Made by a program: the position numbers and the translations under genes. Below, piece after piece: positions 1 to 5,530 of a stretch of DNA of 5,530 nucleotides; position 1 is the stretch's first letter, and each line of letters begins with the position of its first letter. Source of the DNA: Armatimonadota bacterium (GTDB taxonomy: Bacteria; Armatimonadota; Zipacnadia; Zipacnadales; UBA11051); the NCBI GenBank assembly GCA_003542955.1, contig DPJP01000351.1:1-5530 (forward strand), given 5' to 3'. Under the pieces are notes generated by a model that did not search any database, was not told the origin of the DNA, and saw only the letters and a program-made list of their open reading frames with translations.

Positions 1-1709
1 CATCTGAAGCGCTCGTCGAAGCCCTGGCAGCTGAACGCGTCGAGTACGTGTTCGGCCTCCCCGGCGGCCACTCAGTGTGCGTGCTCTATGACGCCCTGTC
101 GCGACAGCAGCAGGTCAGGACCGTTCTCGCCCGCCATGAGAGCGCCGGGGCATTCGCCGCGCTGGGGTACGCGCAACTCACGCGCGGGCCGGGCGTCTGC
201 CAGGGCACCGCAGGGCCGGGCTTCTCGCAGATGCTCACCGGCATCCACGAGGCCGCCGCCGCGAAGCTGCCCCTTATAGTCATTGCCCCTAACGCCCCGA
301 TCTCCGGCTTCGGCAAGGGGGAGCTGCAGGAGTTCGCCCAGACGGAGGCAGTGCTCGGCTGCGCCAAGTGGTCATACCGCCTCGACCGGCCGGAGAAAGT
401 CCCCTGGGTGGTGCAGCAGGCATTCAAGCACGCCATGGCCCCGCCGTGCGGTCCCGTGGTCATCGACATCCCGCTTGACATCGGTGACATGGAGGCCGAC
501 ATCCCCGACTACGTCCGGGCGCCGCGGAGCACCTGCGTCGCCGATGACGCCTCCGTCGAGGCGGCGGCGCGCGCCCTCCTGAGTGCCGACAGACCGGTGA
601 TGGTCTGCGGGCGCGGGGTGCACCAATCCGGCGCGTATGAGCAGGTGGAGCGCCTCGCCGAACTGCTCGCCATGCCGGTGTGTCACACAAATCACGGGAA
701 GACCTCGATCCGCGAGGACCATCCGCTGGCCGCCGGGGGTGTGGGCTGCAACCGCACCGTGATCAGCGACACGCTGCTGGCCGAGGCCGATTGCTGCTTC
801 TGGGTCGGCAGCCAGATCGAGGAGTTTGCGGCCGGGAAGGGCTGGCCCGCATTGCCGGAGGGCTGCACCTTCATCAACCTCAACATCGACCCGACGCAGT
901 TCGGACGCAACTGGACGCCCGATATCTGCCTGCTGGGAGACGCCCGGCTGACGCTCGCCAGGCTCATTGACGCGTGTGCGGAGGATGCCGGGCAGAGGGA
1001 CTTCCACACCAGCCGGGCGGCGGGGCAGATTGCCGACCTGCGCATGCAGTGGCGCGAGCAGGTCGGCAGGCTGGTCGCACGGACGAAGGGACCCGTCCAC
1101 CCGGCACAGTTCATCACCGACCTCAACCGCCTCATGCCGCCGGACGCGGTGGTAGTGCTCGGGGAGGGCGCCAATCGCGTCTGGACGGCGACGGAGCTGC
1201 AACTCACCGTTCCCGGTAATTGGGTGTCCGCCTCCGACTTCGGCTGCATGGGCTTCGCCGTTGGCGCCGCCATCGGCGCGGCATTCGCCCGGCCCGACAC
1301 CACAATCATCTGCCTCACCGGTGACGGCTCATTCCAGATGCAGATGCAGGAGATCGTCGTCGCGGCCCAGTACTCGCTCCCGATCACCTACGTGGTGTTC
1401 AACAACAACGCCCTGGGCTGGATCAAGTGGGGCCAGAAGACACAACGCGAGGGACGCTTCTACTGCACCGACTACTCGAAGAACTGGGATCACGTGGCTG
1501 CCGCGGAGGCGGCGGGGCTCGAGGGCTTTCGAGTCGACGACGCCGCTCGGAGCGGCCCGGCGATCCTCGGGGCGCTTCGCGCCAACAAGGAGAGCCGGCC
1601 GGCGCTGATCGAGGTCGCTGTGCCCTGGGACGAGCAGACTCCCGGATTCCACGCTCATCACCTGGGCGGCGATTGCCGTGGGGCATTCAGCGGCATGTGT
1701 GAAGGGTGA
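1..1709 (+). CDS. ThDP-dependent enzyme, acetolactate synthase-like (5' partial)
   Basis: The gene is open from the left edge to TGA 1707-1709, with 568 residues visible. Residue numbers here count from the GTG at 48. That GTG is not the real start: the 15 codons before it (frame from base 3) encode the conserved first helix and strand of the family (SEALVEALAAERVEY, running into FGLPGG), so the true start lies just upstream of the window. The three-domain ThDP fold is visible. The N-terminal pyrimidine-binding domain has FGLPGG (2-7), the cofactor-activating Glu in RHE (E31), and GTAGPG (53-58). The middle domain covers roughly 165-310 and ends with NLNIDPTQFGRNW. The C-terminal pyrophosphate/Mg-binding domain has GDGSF (425-429), closing with NNN (452-454). 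Family members use ThDP to decarboxylate or ligate 2-oxo acids. The FQE-type and QHQMW-type segments of biosynthetic acetolactate synthase are not matched well (LQEFAQ 93-98, GANRVWTA 374-381), and no regulatory small-subunit gene follows. The substrate is therefore open: acetolactate synthase, a 2-oxo-acid decarboxylase, or an uncharacterised homologue. The family is sure; the exact reaction is not. Confidence 0.93.
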   Translation, partial: SEALVEALAAERVEYVFGLPGGHSVCVLYDALSRQQQVRTVLARHESAGAFAALGYAQLTRGPGVCQGTAGPGFSQMLTGIHEAAAAKLPLIVIAPNAPISGFGKGELQEFAQTEAVLGCAKWSYRLDRPEKVPWVVQQAFKHAMAPPCGPVVIDIPLDIGDMEADIPDYVRAPRSTCVADDASVEAAARALLSADRPVMVCGRGVHQSGAYEQVERLAELLAMPVCHTNHGKTSIREDHPLAAGGVGCNRTVISDTLLAEADCCFWVGSQIEEFAAGKGWPALPEGCTFINLNIDPTQFGRNWTPDICLLGDARLTLARLIDACAEDAGQRDFHTSRAAGQIADLRMQWREQVGRLVARTKGPVHPAQFITDLNRLMPPDAVVVLGEGANRVWTATELQLTVPGNWVSASDFGCMGFAVGAAIGAAFARPDTTIICLTGDGSFQMQMQEIVVAAQYSLPITYVVFNNNALGWIKWGQKTQREGRFYCTDYSKNWDHVAAAEAAGLEGFRVDDAARSGPAILGALRANKESRPALIEVAVPWDEQTPGFHAHHLGGDCRGAFSGMCEG

Positions 1710-1720
1710 GCCGGTGATCC

Positions 1721-1740
1721 GGGGACTGGTACGTATCCCC
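1721..1740 (+). terminator. Short hairpin after the ThDP gene, possible weak terminator
   Basis: GGGGA (1721-1725) pairs with TCCCC (1736-1740) around a ten-base loop, starting 11 bases after the TGA of the ThDP gene. Only AATT follows rather than a T-tract, so intrinsic termination is doubtful. It could equally be a chance stem in G+C-rich DNA. Confidence 0.25.
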
Positions 1741-1750
1741 AATTCGTGGT

Positions 1751-1804
1751 GGCGGAGGGTGCACGCAACGGCTGGGGTCACAGCTTCACTCTTCACCCTC
1801 CGCC
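1751..1804. repeat. Perfect 11-bp inverted repeat overlapping the palindrome
   Basis: GGCGGAGGGTG at 1751-1761 is the exact reverse complement of 1794-1804, with 32 bases between them. The right arm is also the inner part of the left arm of the long palindrome (1774-1869). It can therefore pair with either 1751-1761 or 1838-1849, but not both. Bases 1751-1758 and 1839-1846 are direct copies of each other (GGCGGAGG). This may be an alternative fold or a decayed partial copy of the same repeat. Confidence 0.7.
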
Positions 1805-1869
1805 GGCGTTTGCGGGTTGGCGGCGCACAACGGTCTGCGGCGGAGGCTGAACACTGAAGCTATGACCCC
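1774..1869. repeat. Long imperfect palindrome between convergent genes
   Basis: Arm 1774-1805 pairs with arm 1838-1869 at 28 of 32 positions. The mismatches are C1781/A1862 and three C/C pairs (1789/1854, 1791/1852, 1796/1847). The 32-base centre folds again: 1807-1814 pairs with 1824-1832 with one bulged base (C1828) and a nine-base loop (1815-1823). In a transcript from the - strand the C/A mismatch becomes a G-U wobble, giving 29 of 32 pairs, so that strand folds slightly better. The - strand gene stops 15 bases before the element; the + strand gene stops 64 bases before it. There is no T-tract on either side, so it is not a classic intrinsic terminator. It could be a bidirectional or RNA-stabilising hairpin, or a copy of a REP/MITE-like repeat; I see no clear target-site duplication. 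The structure is certain; its role is inferred. Confidence 0.85.
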
Positions 1870-1884
1870 GTCTCCCCGTCGCCG

Positions 1885-4800
1885 TCACTCGCCCAGTATC
1901 CGCACCTCGTCGATGAAGCCCGCGCAGCCCGAGTGGCTGCTGCCCACACGCCCACCGATGATCAATGGATGCACGGCGGGCGCGATCGACCCCGCGTCGG
2001 CGGTCTTTCCGCCGCCAATCTCCTCTCCATTCAGGAAGATGGTGACCCGCCCCGCGCCGTCGTAGGCAAAGCCGAGCCTGTACCAGGTCCCCGCTTCGAG
2101 CGTCACCGGCTTGCCCTTGTGCGTCACGGTCTCGCTCCCCAGGCCGAGGATGACGGTCGGTCGCAGCACATCGCCCTCCCGCCGCAGCAGGAAGGCATAA
2201 CCCTTGTTCGCGCGCGGGTCCTCCCGCGTCTGCAGGTAGTAGTTGCAGTCGAGCAGCATCGTCGTGCCCTCCTGCGCCATCTCCGGCTTTGGCTTCAGCC
2301 ACAGTTCGGCCGAGAATGCACCCGATGGCGACAGGGCGGAGCTCTTCGCGATCTCGACACCCTCCGGCTTGTCCTCGGCGCACGGGAAGCACTCGACACA
2401 GCCGCCGGACTTGCCCTCGGTGACAAAGCGCGACCTGCCCCGCAGTGTCATGGTGAACTTCGCTCCGCGGGCCTCGGCGGTCTCCTTGCCCCTGTCGAAC
2501 TGCCACAGGGCCACGGTCTTGGGGGCCGGTGTCGGCGCGGGCTGCGCGACCTGCTGCCCCGGCGCGGCCGCCTCGACGCTGAAGCCCGCGAGCGTGGTGT
2601 TGCCGCCGATCAACTCCGTCACGCGCACGACCCACTCGCCCGGCGGCTCGTTGTCGGCGATGGGGACGCTCGCCGACCAGGCACCATCGGGTCCGGTGGC
2701 GGTGAAGCGCGAGTAGTCGTTGATGGCGCCATCGGGGGAGAGCAGATCAAAGCGCAGCGGCACGACGCCGGTCACGGTGCGGCCGGAGGCGTACTTCGCC
2801 TGCACCTTCACATCAACCGGTCCGCCCGAGGAGGGCCTGTCGGATACGGTGAGGTCGACGCGCCCCATCGGCTCCGGCGCGGCGATGAGCAGCTTGCCCC
2901 AGCCGGGCTCGATCTGCAGCTCCGTCGAGCACCCGCCGCCTTCGCTCGCCGACACGCTCAGTTGCCGCCGCTCCAGCGCATCGTAGAGCGCACCCGGGGC
3001 ATCGCGCAGGCCTATCTGCGCATTGATAGGCACACCGCGCTCGAGCACCGCGCCGAACTGCCCCAGGTACGGGCCGACCGTGCGGCGGTCGTTGATGGCG
3101 AAGATGTAGCTCAACTCGCCCGAGGCGCGCGCATCCAGCACCACGTACGGGGTCGGGGAGTCGACGAAGGGCTTCTGTTTCAGACGCGGGAGCAGCTGCT
3201 CGCGGAGTGCCTCGGCGGCCAGCCGCAGTTCGGCATCCAGGTGCGCGCGCGGGGAGGTCGACAGCTCGAGCACCTCCCCCGGCACGAGTTCCAGCCGCGC
3301 GCCGCCGGCGCCCGTGGCGCTCACCTGCGGCAGCGTGACGGCGCCGGGGATGCTCACCTGCGCATCGGCATCCAGCAGCACCGTGCCTCCCGCCTGCTGG
3401 AAGGCGTCGATGCGCTCCCTGACGCTCTTGAGCAGGAAGCGGCACTGCGGGATCGCCAGCACGGCGTAGCCGTCCAGCGCGCCGTCCTTGATGTCCTCAT
3501 CATAGAGGACATCGACGCCGAAGCGCGCCGCCGTGAGCGGATTGTGCAGAGAGAGCGTGCCGCCGCCCTCCATGATGCTGCCGAAGACGGTATTGGCCCC
3601 GGAGAGCAGCAGCGCGACGCGGGGGCCGCGGCGCTGTTTGATCTGGCGCAGCGCGGGGCCGTACGGCTCGATGAGCGCCTCCGACACCCGCCCGAGCGCA
3701 CTCAGCGTGTTCGGGTTGGTGTAGCGGTAGCCCTCCTTCTCCTGCGTCTCGAGAGCCGTCGGCAGGCCGTGGAAGGCGATCATGTCCACAGGTCGGCTCA
3801 TCACCAGCCACATCGACTCGGTGATGATGTCCGGCGGGATGGCGACGAAGGGGGCGTCGCGGAGATACTCGGGGGCGTCGGGGCCGACGCCGGGCATGGC
3901 GCGGTCGGCATAGGCGATGACCTGGATCATCTGCGATATCTGCTGCTTGAAGCCGCTGCGTTGGCCGAGGCAGACCATCTCGTCGGCGAAGGCGGCGACA
4001 TCGAGCGGGTTGCGCTCGACGTAGGTCCAGTGATTGAGCAGATCGACGCCATCGAAGCGGCCGTGGAACTGCGGGCCGCGCAGGACGGGGTCATGCATGG
4101 TGGTGATGCGCGATGCGACGCGGTTGACCTCACGCGACTGCTCGGAGGTGATCCAGTTGAGCGACCCGCCCTGTGTGTAGAAGAACTGGTACCACCGGTA
4201 CAGCTCCGAATCGTCGGGGATGATGCGATCCGGGAAGAGCTGCAGGCTGGTCGCCGCCGGCATGTACGGGGCCGTGGCCTGCTCAGGGCGCGCGAAGCCC
4301 AGGCGCTCCCGGTAGCGCGCCTCCGCGGCCTCGGACAGGTTCGGGTATGAGTGTCCCTCATACTCTGTATTGAGCAGACTGAAGCGGACGCGGGGGCTGG
4401 GACCCCAGGCGCGGGCATGGCTGTTGGCGGTCTTCAAGGCCCACTCGCGCACGGCAGGGTCAAGTTCATCGAGCCTCAGTGCTACGGCCGGTGCATGCGG
4501 GTTCTCATAGCTGCTCTTCAACTCCGCGGGAGCGGTCGACAGGCCCGGTGGATAGGTGTAGTAGGTCATGCCCAGCCGCGTGCCGAGGGTGAGCAGCTCC
4601 GGTGAGCGCTGCCCGAACTCGTGCATGACGGTGATCCCCGCCGCGGCGAGGTCCTCGACCTGCCGCGCGATGTTGGCTCCGCCCCAGTAGAAGACATCCA
4701 TCCGCTCCTCCGGGATCGGCTTCCCGATCTCGAGCCGCACCGCGTCGGTCGCCACCGGCTGCTCGCCGGAGGAGAGCCGCAGCCGCAGGATGTAGCTGTC

Positions 4801-5530
4801 GGCGCGGAACCTCCGCGGGTCCAATGCGAGCCTGACATCGGTCGACTCGCCGGCAGCGATCTCTGGTACGCTCAGTTCACCCGCGGGGTCGGTGTAGATG
4901 GTGCGGCGTGTCAGACTTGCAGACAGCGTCAACGGCCCGACTGGGCGGGGTGATGAGTTCTCGATGGTGACGGGCACTGAGAGCGTTCCGGCGTCGCGGC
5001 CGAACGCCCTGTCCCGCTCGCGGAGGCCGATCCTGACGCGCACACCGGCCCAGGGGAACTCATCCGATGCGGCAGCGGGTGTCACCGCATGCAGCGCCAC
5101 GGTGTCAAACTGGCCGTTGAGGTGGTTGAGCCCCAGCGCCGCGCCGCCCGTGGTGAAGGTGTTGTCGTACGCATGCAGGACCGGGGTGCCGTCGACGCTC
5201 GCCAGCAGCAGCGAACCGGCGACGGTGAAGGTCACGGCAGGCGCAGCCTCGTCGGCCTTGCGGCGGATGCTCTGCGGCAGTGTGGTCTGCGCCAGCACCT
5301 CCTCCCACCCGGCGCAGACGCGCTCGAGCGCGAGGTCGGTGGCGTTGCTGATGCGGAGACGGTACATGTTCTCGGGGTCGGCGAAGCGCAGCGCAAGCAT
5401 GATCGGCCCCGAGCCGCCGAGCGGACGCAGGCCGGCGGTGATGGCCGCGTTGTCCGCGTGGTCGGTCGGCAGCGCGATCCAGTGTCCCTCGGGGCGCGGC
5501 CGGTCGTAGGTGCTGTTGCGGAGGCCAATG
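1885..5530 (-). CDS. Large multi-domain glycoside-hydrolase-like protein with C-terminal LamG-like domain (5' partial)
   Basis: The frame is open from the right edge to a stop at 1887-1885 (TGA), with at least 1,214 residues visible. Numbers here count from the ATG at 5400. That ATG is internal, because the 43 codons before it continue the same beta-sandwich. Domains inferred by eye: concanavalin-like sandwich to about 105; Ig-like domain about 110-228; TIM-barrel-like region about 234-560, beginning MDVFYWGG and containing a possible acid/base motif LNTEYEG (N344, E346 or E348); alpha/beta amidotransferase-like domain about 592-690, as in the middle domain of GH42 beta-galactosidases (VALLLSGAN, then AGGTVLLDADA); beta domains about 700-855 and 860-945; Pro/Ala linker 951-960; LamG-like domain about 962-1171 (AELWLKP, GTWYRLGFAYDG, FIDEVRILGE). 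This suggests an exported protein that binds or cleaves polysaccharide, but no family can be named and the catalytic nucleophile is not obvious. The signal peptide, if any, is outside the window. It converges on the ThDP gene, so the two are not in one operon. The gene itself is certain; a carbohydrate role is likely, and enzymatic activity is unproven. Confidence 0.9.
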   Translation of the reverse strand, partial: IGLRNSTYDRPRPEGHWIALPTDHADNAAITAGLRPLGGSGPIMLALRFADPENMYRLRISNATDLALERVCAGWEEVLAQTTLPQSIRRKADEAAPAVTFTVAGSLLLASVDGTPVLHAYDNTFTTGGAALGLNHLNGQFDTVALHAVTPAAASDEFPWAGVRVRIGLRERDRAFGRDAGTLSVPVTIENSSPRPVGPLTLSASLTRRTIYTDPAGELSVPEIAAGESTDVRLALDPRRFRADSYILRLRLSSGEQPVATDAVRLEIGKPIPEERMDVFYWGGANIARQVEDLAAAGITVMHEFGQRSPELLTLGTRLGMTYYTYPPGLSTAPAELKSSYENPHAPAVALRLDELDPAVREWALKTANSHARAWGPSPRVRFSLLNTEYEGHSYPNLSEAAEARYRERLGFARPEQATAPYMPAATSLQLFPDRIIPDDSELYRWYQFFYTQGGSLNWITSEQSREVNRVASRITTMHDPVLRGPQFHGRFDGVDLLNHWTYVERNPLDVAAFADEMVCLGQRSGFKQQISQMIQVIAYADRAMPGVGPDAPEYLRDAPFVAIPPDIITESMWLVMSRPVDMIAFHGLPTALETQEKEGYRYTNPNTLSALGRVSEALIEPYGPALRQIKQRRGPRVALLLSGANTVFGSIMEGGGTLSLHNPLTAARFGVDVLYDEDIKDGALDGYAVLAIPQCRFLLKSVRERIDAFQQAGGTVLLDADAQVSIPGAVTLPQVSATGAGGARLELVPGEVLELSTSPRAHLDAELRLAAEALREQLLPRLKQKPFVDSPTPYVVLDARASGELSYIFAINDRRTVGPYLGQFGAVLERGVPINAQIGLRDAPGALYDALERRQLSVSASEGGGCSTELQIEPGWGKLLIAAPEPMGRVDLTVSDRPSSGGPVDVKVQAKYASGRTVTGVVPLRFDLLSPDGAINDYSRFTATGPDGAWSASVPIADNEPPGEWVVRVTELIGGNTTLAGFSVEAAAPGQQVAQPAPTPAPKTVALWQFDRGKETAEARGAKFTMTLRGRSRFVTEGKSGGCVECFPCAEDKPEGVEIAKSSALSPSGAFSAELWLKPKPEMAQEGTTMLLDCNYYLQTREDPRANKGYAFLLRREGDVLRPTVILGLGSETVTHKGKPVTLEAGTWYRLGFAYDGAGRVTIFLNGEEIGGGKTADAGSIAPAVHPLIIGGRVGSSHSGCAGFIDEVRILGE
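3490..3513 (-). repeat. Perfect 9-bp hairpin inside the large CDS
   Basis: Bases 3490-3498 (GATGTCCTC) and 3505-3513 are perfect reverse complements around a six-base loop. The stretch encodes residues 630-637, DVLYDEDI (from the ATG at 5400), in the amidotransferase-like domain. The symmetry follows from the mirrored Asp-rich codons and is probably incidental. No function is claimed. Confidence 0.5.

Noticed and set aside
48..50. GTG as the start of the ThDP enzyme
   Set aside because: The conserved N-terminal family sequence continues in frame to the left edge, so the start is outside the window.
372..1202. 276-codon open frame on the - strand inside the ThDP gene
   Set aside because: It has the same mirrored-register artefact; the + strand carries unmistakable ThDP family motifs over the same bases.
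1710..1884. Classic Rho-independent terminator or a small gene in the intergenic gap
   Set aside because: The stems lack a following T-tract on both strands, and I found no short frame with a plausible start and ribosome binding site; the gap is better described as a palindromic element.
1793..2635. 280-codon open frame on the - strand running from the large gene into the intergenic palindrome
   Set aside because: It overlaps the well-supported LamG-like coding frame, has low-complexity Arg/Gly/Ala content, and its end merely translates the palindrome arm.
1933..4350. 805-codon open frame on the + strand, antisense to the large gene
   Set aside because: It is in the mirrored codon register of the real gene, so its stops would require TTA, CTA or TCA codons in the sense strand, which G+C-rich genes rarely use. 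Its translation is rich in Arg, His, Gln and Ala with no recognisable domain, while the - strand reads as coherent folded domains.
5398..5400. ATG as the start of the large - strand protein
   Set aside because: Forty-three in-frame codons without a stop precede it and continue the same beta-sandwich; no signal peptide follows this ATG.
4898..5509. 203-codon open frame on the + strand near the right edge
   Set aside because: It is antisense to the continuous frame of the large gene, is rich in Ser, Arg, Ala and Pro, and shows no domain or clear ribosome binding site.

Overview
The window is G+C-rich, about two thirds G+C by eye, and third codon positions are dominated by G and C. It looks like chromosomal DNA from a free-living bacterium. 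A thiamine-diphosphate (ThDP) enzyme sits beside a very large, multi-domain, apparently exported sugar-enzyme-like protein with a laminin-G-like end domain. This style is common in Armatimonadota, Planctomycetota and similar environmental lineages, often known only from metagenomes. That placement is a guess from gene style; nothing in the window fixes the taxon.

Layout: two genes point towards each other and both run off the window. On the + strand, from the left edge to 1709, is nearly all of a ThDP-dependent enzyme of the acetolactate synthase / benzoylformate decarboxylase superfamily; only a few N-terminal residues are missing. On the - strand, from the right edge down to 1885, is a protein of at least 1,214 residues. 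It reads, in order: a concanavalin-like beta-sandwich, an Ig-like domain, a TIM-barrel-like region, a glutamine-amidotransferase-like alpha/beta domain, two further beta domains, a Pro/Ala linker and a C-terminal LamG-like domain. Its N-terminus and any signal peptide lie outside the window.

The 175-base gap between the two stop codons (1710-1884) is the most structured non-coding DNA here. It holds a long imperfect palindrome (1774-1869) whose 32-base arms pair at 28 positions and are capped by a second stem. An extra upstream arm (1751-1761) can pair with one side of the palindrome. The element could be a shared bidirectional terminator or RNA-stabilising structure, or a dispersed REP/MITE-like repeat.

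The genes converge, so they are not co-transcribed and there is no sequence reason to put them in one pathway. Both starts are outside the window, so no promoter or ribosome binding site can be assigned. I see no tRNA, rRNA, CRISPR array, transposase or defence genes, and no evidence of a multi-gene novel system. The candidates for novelty are the intergenic palindrome and the unassigned barrel protein.
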